Positions 23,008-35,333 of a stretch of DNA of 64,000 bases are shown here, piece after piece. Every line of letters begins with the position of its first letter. The stretch's first letter is position 1. Position numbers and translations under genes: made by a program. Origin of the DNA: Nissolia schottii (Eukaryota > Streptophyta > Magnoliopsida > Fabales > Fabaceae); the NCBI GenBank assembly GCA_003254905.1, contig QANU01001220.1, positions 1 through 64,000 on the forward strand. The letters are read 5' to 3'. The notes under the pieces are model-generated. The model was not told where the DNA came from. It saw only the letters and a list, made by a program, of their open reading frames with translations, and ran no database searches.

Positions 23008-23131
23008 TTGCTAAGAAAAATTCACACTAGCCAAATAAGATTAAAACAAGAGTTCACAAAATAAAAGAAAGTTTATAAAATAACGAGAATAAAGACTATA
23101 CAATATTTTACAAATATTCACAATTGTTTAA

Positions 23132-24745
23132 TGATGAAAGCCTGTTTAACTACTTTCTAAGATCTTGACACAGCTTAGGTTTTGTCACAACTGTGCCAAT
23201 CTCATAGAAAGCTTATCTGCGCTTTGTCATTCAAATTAAAATATATACCTACTTTACGGCTTTCAGATTCCAAAGGAATCCGATTGCAGTATAGTCGGGT
23301 ATAGTCGAATCCACAGAGAGTTGCAAAAATACCGTTCTTGAGTTCATTTAATTAAACAATAGAGTGAAGGATTTGATAATTGTTTAGATAATTAAAATAA
23401 GTAAATAAACGACATAAAAGTAAATAGGAAACAGATCAGAGGTAGTTCCAGAGCTTGTTAGGAATTTTAATCACATCATAGTTTCATGCATCCAGTTACT
23501 TATTACATAGAACTATTATTTCATTGATTGCCCGCCACCAGATCTTAACTTGTCATCACTTTCGCGCATGACAAGATCATAGGTTTCCTTTGTTAAACTG
23601 TCACGCTCGCACACGAGCTTAACAAAGTACACCAGAATTATTTCAGATGTTAAAGCGGCTAACTTCTAGTCCCATTACGGCGACAAGGTTAGATGAATGA
23701 TTTAGGTCCGACTCTAATAATTGTAACTTTCGTTCACAACGTTCAAGTCTTGAATCTAGCTTAGCATAGCGGATTAATCTTAACTTGGTTTACAACTTAA
23801 TTAGTATAACTCTCGTTCATACAACTAAGTCTCAAGCCAAGATCAAAACACTGAACAAAAACTAGCATTAGGCATAAAACGATTCAAGCAAGTCATAAGA
23901 AATAAATAGATTCATATGCAATAGTTACATAGATACAAGCAACTACAATAATGACCAAAATCCCAACAAAAAGAGGATTAGGAATCCATCTTACAAGAGA
24001 ATCTCGGAGGCAAGGTTTAGGCACTTACCGTGACACGTACTCATGCCGTCATGGCCATGGCTTCGCTAAGCTTCCTCGATCTCTGGCTCCTTTACAAGCC
24101 TCGTCTTTGTTCCTAATCTAACCTAAACTAAACTAAACTTTGGAGTACAAGAAAAATGTGTAAAGAATGGTGTTTGGAGGGGGAAGAAGGGATGCATTTG
24201 GAGTGGTCTCGGCCTCCCTATTTATAGGCAAAATTTGGGGTCCATCGCTCAGCGGTTTTGTTACCAGCACTGAGCGATAAGCTCTGAATCGCTGGGCGGC
24301 GGCGCACTATCGCTGAGCGAATGTACTTTTACGCGTCTTCATTAAATGCTCGGCAGCTTTTTCAGGGCAGCGCTGACGTGGCGTGGCGGCGCCAGGCTGG
24401 CTCCAGCTGGCATAATGATTGCGCCGATGCAAGTTGCTTGCCGACGTACCTTCGCTGAGCGATAAGTGCTCTATCGCTGAGCGATTTAGTCTTTAGCGCT
24501 GAGCGATCACTTTTTCCTCGCTGAGCGATGCCTCATCCAGAATCTTCTCTTTCAAGCTCTTTTCCAATTCTGCCCTTTTCTTCCATTCTTCATGGGATTA
24601 TTCTTTAATTAGGCTGCTTGCATCCATCTTCAAAATATATTTAATATCCTACAAAATATGGGGAATTAATTAGATAAATTGTTAAAACATAAGCGAATAA
24701 GTGCCTTTTTAAATGAGCAAATTTGCGTAAATTGGGCACTTATCA
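23132..24745 (-). repeat. 3' LTR of element C (1614 bp)
   Basis: TGATGAAAGCC...GGGCACTTATCA, followed by CTCCCCCTGACTTAAAACC (polypurine tract, 24746-24764). CGCT(C/G)AGCG cluster at about 24246-24530. Confidence 0.92.
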
Positions 24746-26605
24746 CTCCCCCTGACTTAAAACCTTGTTTGTCCTCAAACAAGAGGTAGTAGAATTATTT
24801 TACAAGAGTTTGATGCTTTTGAACAATCGGTTAATACAATGAATTGAAATGTTTCAGACTGTTTAAGCTTGAGACCATGTGAAACATAAAAGAACATGAA
24901 CAAGTCAAATGCATCAAATACTTGAATGGCATAAGCAAATCACTCTATCCAATGTCTTTTCCACCAAGGAAATTATCTTTATCGCACAATAGTCAGTGGA
25001 CCAGGTTAGAGTGAGTGTTTTCGCTCAATATCACCATTGAATTGCAACAATTTAAATTTGTTACCTGTCTCATCATTTAATTCAAGAGTATGGTCATGCA
25101 AGGATCACAAAAGGACTTTTAAGGGTTGTAACGTGGCCAGGCTACAAGGAAAATTGGTTTTTCTGGTTATGCAAAAGTTTCTAATTAAGAGAGTAATGAA
25201 AACCAACTCCTTTTGTGCCCTTTCCTTCTCTTCGTTTCTTTACCCTTTCCTTTTTCTTCTTTTTGTTTTGGGATAGAATGTGTTCTTTTTCACTTCTTGC
25301 TTTTGTTCCGTTTGATTTTTGTACATCCCACTTTTACCCATCCTTGTCTCCCCCTGACTTTGAATTTTGCACATAATCCAATTTTGAATGCTCTCTTAAT
25401 TTAGAAATTAAGGGATAACATTGTTTTTCTTTTAAGGTTCAGGGACTATGAACAAAAATTTTCTCATATTAGGCTCAAATGGGGTTGCAAAGGGTGTTCC
25501 TAATTAAGGGTCGGCTTGTTTGGCCAAGTGGGTTCATATTCTAAAGAACAAAATGCCTTGATCATCTCCTCTTATTCCCATACAATTATCAAAATAGAGA
25601 CTCAAACAAATTCAATTGTGTAAAAACAATGGTGCTTCTCTCCATCTCACTAAATGTTTGGCTTACTCCCCACATGGCTAGGGTTTAATTTCCTTGACAT
25701 ATTCAAGGTATCTATGCATGAGTCACAAGATCTATTATGGATACTGAAACAAGTCAATTCATGATGTGTTATGTTCATGCATCAAACCAAGTAAAATAAA
25801 CTACTACTTTGTTTTTTAAACAAACAAGTCTTAAGTACATATTAAACTACTAAGGAAATTAATTAATTAAGGTGCTAGAAAATTAAAAGACTCCCTGTTC
25901 ATGGTGATTTCCTTGAAGTAGCCTTGTTGATGTAGCTTCCTTTTTGTCTTGTTTAAACTAATTCATCTTGCTTCAAGGTTTTGAGGAGATAGAGGCTCAT
26001 CCTCCTTGGCGAATAATGCTCTTCGTCCTCCAAAGATATGTCTCTCTTTGATGTTATTAGGAATTTCATTGGTTGTTTTCCGGCCTGCAAAAACAATCAA
26101 AGAAAACTTCCTTTCTTCCAAGTAGCATTAGAGAGATTATGTTTTTATTTTGAATCCTTGTTGTAGACAGAATTTCCTACAACTTGCGGACAGAAGTCCC
26201 CGCTTAAGTGGTCAGAATTTGCCACCAATGTGGATAGAATTTCCCACTTATTGTGGACAGAATTTCCCACAATGTTTTATGGATTCAAAATAAAACATCT
26301 TAAAGTGCTTTTTTTAAAAAGATCCTTTTCTTTAAAATTTCTTGTCATTTCGTAAACAACTAAGAATCTTGTTTCCAATAGAGTTTGTGCACCTTTTTCA
26401 AGTGATTTTAAAAGGTTTAAAATCTGTCATTAGATTTGGAATCAAAAATGCTTCAAGTTTAGCTTAATTTTGAAAAGGATTAGCATTTTTAAAATTTCAA
26501 ACCTAATCACAAGATTTAAACAACCTTCATTTCTTTTTCACCATATTATCAAAAATAACACCTTAATTAGCCTACTAAATAACTAATTAATAAAAACTTA
26601 CAGAA
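24746..26605 (-). other. Non-coding 3' region of element C
   Basis: Holds the true and internal polypurine tracts (24746-24764; 25348-25357), the pyrimidine-rich tract (about 25200-25345) and the hairpin array (26161-26272). No gene. Confidence 0.75.
26161..26272 (-). repeat. Hairpin array of element C
   Basis: Five units: TTGTAG/CTACAA, GCGG/CCGC, GTGG/CCAC, GTGG/CCAC and TTGTGG/CCACAA, with loops close to ACAGAATTTC (plus-strand reading). Position matches A and B. Confidence 0.8.
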
Positions 26606-29600
26606 CTCTGGGTTGCCTCCCAGACAGCGCTTTGTTTAACATCGTTAGCCCGACGCATTTGTCTTCTCTTGCTCTCCCCATCATCATCAGTTCTTCTCCC
26701 ATGGCAAGAGTCCTTAGGATTAAGCTCCGGATTGGTCGTGAATCTTTTCTTTTTCAGCTCTGCTATATCAGTAGCCAATTGTCCCAATTTTGTCTCCAAG
26801 TTCCTAATAGAGGCTTCGTTGTTCTTTTGATTTATCATTGATTGTTGCATAAATTGATTGAACGTTTCCTCTATTTTGGAATTTGGATACATGGGCGGCT
26901 GATTTTGATACGGGCGGGGTGGTTGGTACGGCGGTTGTGGAGCTCTGAATGATGGTCCGGCTTCTTGCCTCCATGGCTGATTAAAATTTTGATTCAGCCC
27001 CCTTTGGAAATTGTTCTGATAGGGTGGACGTGGATGGTTTTCAAGGAAGTGAACTTCTTCTTCCCTGAAATGACAAACACTAGACAGGTGATCACCATTA
27101 CAAATTTCACAGAAAAATACCTGTTGCCTTTTTGTATCTCGGGCTTCTCTGATTTGTTTTGGCAACTCGCTTAGGGCCTTTTTCACCTCGTCCACCTGCT
27201 GTTGGAGTTGCTTGTGTTGGGCAAGGATGGCATCGTTGGGTCCCAGCTCAAGCACTCCTCCTCTCCTAGGACCTCTGTTGTACTGACCTTGTTGGTCTGT
27301 CAAGGCCATGGAATCAATTATGGAGATGGCTTCTGATGAAAGCCTTTTTAACCACTTTCTAGGATGTTGACCCAGCTTAGGTTTTGTCACAACTGTGCCA
27401 ATCTCTTAGAAAGCTTATCTGCGCTTTTGTCGTTCAAATTAAATTTATATATATATATATATATATCCTACTTTGTGGCTTTCAGATTTCAAAGGAATCC
27501 AATTGCAGTATAGTCGGGTATAGTCGAATCCACAGAGAGTTGCAAAAATACCGTTCTTGAGTTTGTTTAATTAAACAATGAAGTGAAGGATTTGATAGGT
27601 TGATAGTTAAATAAATAAGTAAATAAACGACATAAAAAGTAAATAGGAAACAAATCAGAGGTAGTTCAGGAGCTTGTTGGGAATTTTAATCACATCATAG
27701 TTTAATGCATCCAGTTATTTATTACATAGAACTATCAATTGATTGCCCGCCATCAGTTCTTAACTTGTCATCACTTTCGCGCATGACAAGATCACAGGTT
27801 TCCTCTGTTAAACTGTCACTTTTGCAGACAAGCTTAACAAAGTACGCTAGCATTAATCCAGATGTTAAAACGGATAATCTTTATTCCAGTTATGGCAACA
27901 AGATTAGATGAAATGGTTTAGTTCTGACTCTAATGATTGTAACTCTCGTTCACAACGTTCAAGTCTCAAATCTAGTTAAGCATAATGATGTTGATCTTAA
28001 CTTGGTTATGATTCAATTAGTATAACTATCGTTCATACAACTAAATCCCAAATCAAGGATCAAAACATTAAACAAAGACTAGCATTAAGCATAAAACCAT
28101 TCAAGCAAATCATAGAAAAAGGATAGATTCATATGTAATAGTTACATGGGTACAAGAAAACTACAATAATGACCAAAATCCCAACAAAAAGAGGATTAGG
28201 AATCCATCTTACAAGAGAATCTCGGAGGCAAGGTTTAGGCACTTACCGTGACACGTACTCATGCCGTCATGGCCAGGGCTTCGCCAAGCTTCCTCGATCT
28301 CCGGCTCCTTTACAAGCCTCGTATTTGTTTCTAATCTAACCTAAACTAAACTACAAAGGAAGAATGAAGTTTTTGGTGTAAGAGGGAGGAATTTGGTGGG
28401 GAAAAGGATGCCTTGAATGGATACTCGGCCCTCCTATTTATAGGGAAAATCTGGGGTTCATCACTCAGCGGTTTTGGTACAATCGCTGAGCAATAAAGCC
28501 TTTTTCACTGAGCGGCGGCACAGTTTCGCTGAGCGATTGTACTTTTACGCGTCTTCATTAAATGCTCGACAGCTTTTTCAGGGCAGCGCTAACGTGGCGT
28601 GGCGGCGCCAGGCTGGCTCCAGCTGGTGCAATAAATGCGTCGGTGCAAGTTGCTGCCGACATACCTTCGCTGACTGATAGAGTGTTAACCGCTGAGCGAT
28701 ATTGCCCTAGGCGCTGAGTGGTGTTTCGTCCTTCGCTGAGCGATGCCTTCGCCTGATTTTCCTCTTTTAAGCTCTTTTCCAATTCTGCCCTTTTTCTCCA
28801 TTCTTCATGGGATTATTCCTTCAATTAAGTTGCTAGCATCCATCTTCCTAAATATATTATAAACCTACAAAACAAGGGGACTTAATTAGATAATTCGTTT
28901 AAAACATAACAGATAAGTGCCATTTTGATAGGTCAATTTTGCGTAAATTAGGCACTTATCAGCTTCTTCCAGTGTTTTGGACATAATTTGTCCACCGGCG
29001 GCAGCATCCAGCATCAGTTTGTGCTGTTGTTGGAGTCTGTTGCGGAAGATGTGGATTTGCGTGCGCGCATCAAACCCATGATTCAGGCACTTTCTCAGCA
29101 TGGATTTATATCGTTCCCAGGCTTCACAGAGACTTTCTCCTGGAGCCTGCACAAATGTAGCAATAGGAGTCTTTAAATCCATAAATTTAGACTGAGAAAA
29201 GTACCTGGCACAAAACTTTTCCTCCAGTTGATCCCAGTTTGACAAGACGCTTTGTGGCTGATCCAGCAACCACTCCTTGGCTTTTCCAATCAAGGTCAGG
29301 GGAAACATCCTTAAAAAGATCGATTCTTCGTCGGCCTCGGACATTCCCGCGGTCCCACAGAGTTCATAGAATTTTGTTAAATGAGCGTACGGATCCTCAT
29401 GATCCAAACCTGCAAAAGGGTTAGCATATAATAATTGAACCAAACCAGGTTGCATCTGAGGTTGTCTTTGTGTTCCAGTAGATCTGCTCATTCTTATAAT
29501 GTTTCTAGGGGTAAAATTACAAATCCCCTATTGTCACTGGCTCCAGTTGTGTTGCCAGTTCTAGAATTACCACCAGCTCCAATTGTTTCGGCCATGGTTT

Positions 29601-29751
29601 CTTCTTGATTGGCTGAAGAAGTTGATGATGTTGTCTCCTGTTCCTCTCTTTGTTCGGCTAAATGCTTTTTCTTCTTTTTCCTATTTCTCCTCGAAGTAGC
29701 TTCAATTTCAGGGTCAAACAACAATGGTTCTTTTGAAGTCTTACCTCGCAA
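26587..29751 (-). pseudogene. Gag of element C, split by solo LTR E and frameshifted
   Basis: The N-terminal frame (29751-29494) loses frame near 29517, where one base is missing relative to A. The capsid core continues 29491-28967, is cut by E within the KTLEEA segment, and resumes 27328-26587 with AISIIDSMALTDQQGQ, the zinc-knuckle-like motif and the coiled tail. The last frame reads through the conserved post-coding block to a stop at 26587. The expected start is TTG. Confidence 0.85.
27334..28961 (-). mobile_element. Solo LTR E nested in the gag of element C, TSD GCTTC
   Basis: TGATGAAAGCC...GGCACTTATCA, 1628 bp, same family as the LTRs of A-C, with a perfect 5-bp duplication GCTTC at 27329-27333 and 28962-28966. 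A short AT run lies at 27445-27465 and the CGCT(C/G)AGCG cluster at 28465-28745. No internal region remains. Confidence 0.93.
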
Positions 29752-29922
29752 TTGCTAAGAAAAATCCACACTAGCCAAATAAGATTAAAACAAGAGTTCA
29801 CAAAATAAGAGAAATAACAAAATAAGAACTATACAAGATTTTACAAATATTCACAATTGTTTAATCAAACAAAACTCAAGCGATGTATTTTTGACGCAAC
29901 TCCCCGGCAACGGCGCCAAATT

Positions 29923-31535
29923 TGATGAAAGCCTGTTTAACTATTTTCTAAGATCTTGACACAGCTTAGGTTTTGTCACAACCGTGCCAATCTCATAGAA
30001 AGCTTATCTGTGCTTTGTCGTTCAAATTAAAATGTATACCTACTTTACGGCTTTCAGATTCTAAAGGAATTCGATTGCAGTATAGTCGGGTATAGTCGAA
30101 TCCACAGAGAGTTCCAAAAATATCGTTCTTGAGTTCATTTAATTAAACAATAGAGTGAAGGATTTGATAAATGTTTAAATAATTAAAATAAGTAAATAAA
30201 CGACATAAAAGTAAATAGGAAACAGATCAGAGGTAGTTCTGGAGCTTGTTGGGAATTTTAGTCACATCATAGTTTCATGCATCCAGTTACTTATTACATA
30301 GAACTATTATTTCATTGATTGCCCGCCACCAGATCTTAACTTGTCCTCACTTTCGTGCATGACAAGATCATAGGTTTCCTTTGTTAAACTGTCACTCTCG
30401 CACACGAGCTTAACAAAGTACACCAGAATTATTTCAGATGTTAAAGCGGCTAACTTCTAGTCCCATTAAGGCGACAAGGTTAGATGAATGATTTAGGTCC
30501 GACTCTAATAATTGTAACTTTCGTTCACAACGTTCAAGTCTTGAATCTAGCTTAGCATAGCGGATTAATCTTAACTTGGTTTACAACTTAATTAGTATAA
30601 CTCTCGTTCATACAACTAAGTCTCAAGCCAAGATCAAAACACTGAACAAAAACTAGCATTAGGCATAAAACGATTCAAGCAAGTCATAAGAAATAAATAG
30701 ATTCATATGCAATAGTTACATAGATACAAGCAACTACAATAATGACCAAAATCCCAACAAAAAGAGGATTAGGAATCCATCTTACAAGAGAATCTCGGAG
30801 GCAAGGTTTAGGCACTTACCGTGACACGTACTCATGCCGTCATGGCCATGGCTTCGCTAAGCTTCCTCGATCTCTGGCTCCTTTACAAGCCTCGTCTTTG
30901 TTCCTAATCTAACCTAAACTAAACTAAACTTTGGAGTACAAGAAAAATGTGTAAAGAATGGTGTTTGGAGGGGGAAGAAGGGATGCATTTGGAGTGGTCT
31001 CGGCCTCCCTATTTATAGGCAAAATTTGGGGTCCATCGCTCAGCGGTTTTGTTACCAGCACTGAGCGATAAGCTCTGAATCGCTGGGCGGCGGCGCACTA
31101 TCGCTGAGCGAATGTACTTTTACGCGTCTTCATTAAATGCTCGGCAGCTTTTTCAGGGCGGCGCTGACGTGGCGTGGCGGTGTTAGGCTGGCTCCAGCTG
31201 GCACAATGATTGCGCCGGTGCAAGTTGCTTGCCAACGTACCTTCGCTGAGCGATAAGTGTTCTATCGCTGAGCGATTTACTCTTAGCGCTGAGCGATGAC
31301 TTGTTCCTCGCTGAGCGATGCCTCGTCCAGAATCTTCTCTTTTAAGCTCTTTTTCAATTCTGCCCTTTTCTTCCATTCTTCATGGGATTATTCTTCATAT
31401 AGGCTGCTTGCATCCATCTTCAAAATATATTTAATATCCTACAAAATATGGGGAATTAATTAAATAAATTGTTAAAACATAAGCGAATAAGTGCCTTTTT
31501 AAATGAGCAAATTTGCGTAAATTGGGCACTTATCA
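29923..31535 (-). repeat. 5' LTR of element C (1613 bp)
   Basis: Near-identical to 23132-24745. TATA box near 31008; CGCT(C/G)AGCG cluster at about 31037-31320. Confidence 0.92.
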
Positions 31536-31599
31536 TTTAATCAAACAAAACTCAAGCTATGTATTTTTGACGCAACTCCCCCGGCAACGGTGCTAAATT

Positions 31600-33225
31600 T
31601 GATGGAAGCCTTTTTAACCACTTTCTCGAATCTTGACACAGCTTAGGTTTTGTCACAACGGTGCAAAGCTCGTAGAAAGCTTATTTGCGCTTTTGTCGTT
31701 CAAATTAAAATATATATCTACTTTACGGCTTTCAGATCCACGAGGGATCCAATTGCAGTATAGTCGGATATAGTCGAATCCACAGAGAGTTGCAAAAATA
31801 CCGTTCTTGAGTTCATTTAATTAAACAATGAAGTGAAGGATTTGATAGTTTTGTTTTAATAGACTAAATAAGTAGATAAACAACATAAAAAGTAAATAAG
31901 AAACAAATCAGAGGTAGTTCCGGAGCTTGTTGGGAATTTTAATCACATCATAGTTTCATGGATCCAGCTACTTATTACACAGACTATTATTTCATTGATT
32001 GCCCGCCACCAGATCTTATCTTTTCCATTGCTTTCGCGTATGGAAAGATTACAGGTTTCCTTTGTTAACCTATCACTTTCGTGTACGAGCTTAATAAAGT
32101 ACGCCAGAATTATTCCAGATGTTAAAGCGGCTAACTTCTAGTCCCATTACGGCGACAAGGTTAGATGAATGATTTAGATCCGACTTTAATGGTTGTAACT
32201 ATTCGTTCACAACGTTCAAGTCTTGAATCTAGCTTAGCATAGCGGATTAATCTTAACTTGGTTTATAACTTAATTAATATAACTCTCGTTCATACAACTA
32301 AGTCTCAAGCCAAGATCAACAAGCTAAACAAACACTAGCATTAAGTATGAAATGATTCAAGCAAATCATAAGAAATAAATAGACTCATATGCAATAGTTA
32401 CATAGATACAAGCAAACTACAATAATGACCAAAATCCCAACAAAAAGAGGATTAGGAATCCATCTTACAAGAGTATCTAGGACGCAAGGTTTAGGCACTT
32501 ACCATGACACGTACTCACGCTATCATGGCCATGGCTTCGCCAAGCTTCCTCGATCTCCGGCTCCTTCATAGGCCTCGTCTTTGCACTAAACTAAGCTTTA
32601 AAAGTACAAAAGAAATGAAGAAGAATGGTGTTTTTGGAGAGGGAATGGGATGGTTTCGAATGTGCCTCGGCCTCCCTATTTATAGGCAAAGCTTGGGGTC
32701 CTTCGCTCAGCGATTTTGATACCATCGCTGAGCGGTTAGCTCGTTATCGCTGAGCGGCGGCGCTTAATCGCTGAGCAGTTGTACTTTTACGCGGAGTAAT
32801 AAATGCGCGGCAGCTTTTGCAGGGCGGCGCTGATATGGCTCCAGCTGGCATAATAAATGCGCCGCATGCAAGTTGGTCCTTTGGGTACAATCGCTAGCGG
32901 TACAGGTACCACCGCTGAGCGATACTCCTTTTATCGCTGAGCGAATATGTCTTCACCGTTGAGCGATATTATCTTCTGCGCTGAGCAATTACTTGTCTTG
33001 CGCTGAGCGATGCTTGCCCCTGATTGCTTCCTTTAAGCTCTTTTCTTCTTTTGCCCTTTTCTTCCATTCTTTTATGGGATTATTCTTCAATTAAGCTGCT
33101 CGCATCCATCTTCAAAATATATTAGAAACCTACAAAATATGGGGAATGCATTAGATAATTCTTTAAAACATAAGTAAATTAATGCCTTTTAAATGAGCAA
33201 ATCTGCATAGTTTGGGCATTTAACA
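31600..33225 (-). repeat. 5' LTR of element B (1626 bp)
   Basis: Sister of 17929-19543. It has one extra 22-bp palindrome unit near 32987-33008 relative to the 3' LTR. The adjoining primer site (31576-31594) has an extra C and two changed bases, so it is decayed. Confidence 0.9.
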
Positions 33226-33230
33226 ATGCA

Positions 33231-35333
33231 TTATGAGGAAACGGCCGTCATACGAGTTAGGATGACCGTAGATAACTAGAGGTATTCACGTAAAGTTAAA
33301 GTCACATAATTGAACCCTAGGGAATAAAGCAGTGTATAAAGGCTCCCAATCACCAAGGACTCAGACGACCTTAGTCAAAGTATGTAGTTATATAATTAGG
33401 AAGATCCTTATTCTCTTGACACGTCTTACAGACACGCCCCTCACTAATTTGATAAGCTGGATTGGCTAAGAGCAACGTAGGTAGAGAGACCTAATCATGA
33501 TAGTAACGAGCCAAGGCCCGAGATAAAGAGAATAGGCCAGAAAGAAAGTCCTGAAGAAAGAAAGTAAAGAAAGGGGGCCCCAATAAAGAGAAAAGTACAG
33601 AAAACATATCCACACCTGATCGAGTCCAAGGGCCGATCCGTCGCCATCCCGGTAAGGGGTGGTACCTATTGTGTTGATGTCGCCATCCTATGAGCCTTAC
33701 GTGGTTGGCTACCACACTGGTTATAGCGCTGCCAGGTTGACACGATAGGGAATAGAAGGAGGTTGTAACCGAGGCCACAGTTACAAAAGTGAAAGGACTA
33801 AGAAGGACGCAACCACAGGGCGCGTAAGAAATACCCAGATTCCCCCATGCACTATAGAATTTACATGTGTAAGTGAATGAATGAATGTATGTATGTATGT
33901 CAGTATGTATGCATGTATGTATGTATCTATATATGTTTATGCATTATGTATCGTCAAGGGAACGACCCAAGACGACTATTATGTCTCTAGTAGTAACGTA
34001 AAGTTAACAAGCACAAAGCCTATGTAATGACAAGATTAGTAGCCTAATCACTTAGTAACTTAGGTAAAGCTACTCAGGACGTAGGTTAAAGATAATAAAC
34101 AATAGGGATCTAGTATGCATGACACAGAGGTTTTCCTGTGTGGCCTTCTTATTCAGCCGAATGAAAGAAAATCTTATGATTTCAATCGATTGAATCCCAA
34201 ATTCATTCGAATGAAAGAATTCTGAAGGTGTCAATCGATTGAATCCCAGGTCAGCCGAATGAAAGAGTTAGCAGGAATTCATTCGAATGTAACCCTAGCC
34301 ATTTGAATGAAACCTGAAGGACTTGCGACTTTAGTGGTTCTAAGGGATCCAATGAGTGAGGGTATGCCTATTATTGTACATGAAAGCATGCATCATGAGG
34401 AAACGGATGTCATATGAGTTAGGATGACCATAGATAACTAGAGGTATTCACGTAAAGTTAAACGTACATAATTGAACCCTAGGGAATATAGCAGTGTAAA
34501 GGCTCCGATCACCAAGAATTCGGACGACCTTAGTCAGAGTATGTAGTTATATAATTAGGAAGATCCCTCTTCTCTTAGCACATCTTACAGACATGCCCTT
34601 CCCCAATTCGGTAAGCTGGATTGGTCACGAGCAATGCAGGTAGAGAGACCTGATCATGATAGCAATGGCCAAGGCCCGAGATAAAAAGAACAGGGCAAGG
34701 CCTGAGAGTAAAGAGAACAAGACAAGTCCTAAAGAAAGAAAGAAAAGAACCCTGCCCAAGTAAAGAGAAGAGTACAGAGAAACGTGTCCACACCTGATCG
34801 AGTCCAAGGGTCGATCCCTCGCCATCCCGGTAAGGGCGATGGTGGTACCTATCGTGTTGACGTCTTCCTCCTATGAGCTTTACGTGGTTAGCTACCACAC
34901 CGGTAAGAGCGTTGCCGGGTCGACAAGATAAGGAATAGAAGGAGGTTGTAACTGAGGCCACAGTTATAAATGTGAAAGGACTAAGAAGGATGTAGCTACA
35001 GGGCGCGTAAGAGATACCCAGATTCCCTCATGCACTATATAATTTACAAGTATAAGTGAATGGATGAATGTATGTACGTATGCCAGTATGTATGCATGTA
35101 TGTATGTATGTATCTATATATGTTTATGCATTATGTATCGTCAAGGGAACATCTCGAGATGACTATTATGTCTCTAGCAGTAACGTAAAGTTAACAAGTA
35201 CGAAGCCTAGGTAATGACAAGATTAGTAGCCTAATCACTAGTAACTTAGCTAAAGCTGCTCAGGACGTAGGTTAAAGATAACAACCAGTAGGAGGCTAGT
35301 ATGCATGACACTTAGAGGTTTTCCTAAGTGGCC
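33231..35333 (+). repeat. Tandem duplication inside LTR T2
   Basis: Unit 1 is 17731-17928 plus 33231-34145 (split by element B); unit 2 is 34146-35333. Both carry the palindrome cluster, GTGAGGG.ATGCCTATTATTG, the GAGGAAACGG start, a TATG microsatellite and an ending near GAGGTTTTCCT..GTGGCC. Unit 2 has about 51 bp more within the palindrome cluster. No gene; frames such as 33491-33778 and 34575-34961 are mutual repeats without a known domain. Confidence 0.8.

Larger units (their letters stand above)
23132..31535 (-). mobile_element. Element C: Athila-like gag-only element nested in B, TSD TTTAA
   Basis: Minus-sense. 3' LTR 23132-24745, internal 24746-29922, 5' LTR 29923-31535. Perfect 5-bp duplication TTTAA at 23127-23131 and 31536-31540, inside the leader of B. 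Without the nested solo LTR E it is about 6.8 kb. The two LTRs differ at few places by eye, so insertion is comparatively recent. Primer site at 29901-29918. Confidence 0.93.
17929..33225 (-). mobile_element. Element B: Athila-like gag-only element, TSD ATGCA
   Basis: Minus-sense. 3' LTR 17929-19543, internal part 19544-23131, then nested element C, the rest of the leader 31541-31599 with a damaged primer site, and 5' LTR 31600-33225. Perfect 5-bp duplication ATGCA at 17924-17928 and 33226-33230. Without C it is about 6.9 kb. Related sequence at 34382-34400 shows the unoccupied site. Only gag is present, and it is broken. Confidence 0.92.

Noticed and set aside
33883..35115. TATG repeats as a regulatory array
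   Set aside because: Simple microsatellites present in both copies of a tandem duplication; nothing else supports a function.
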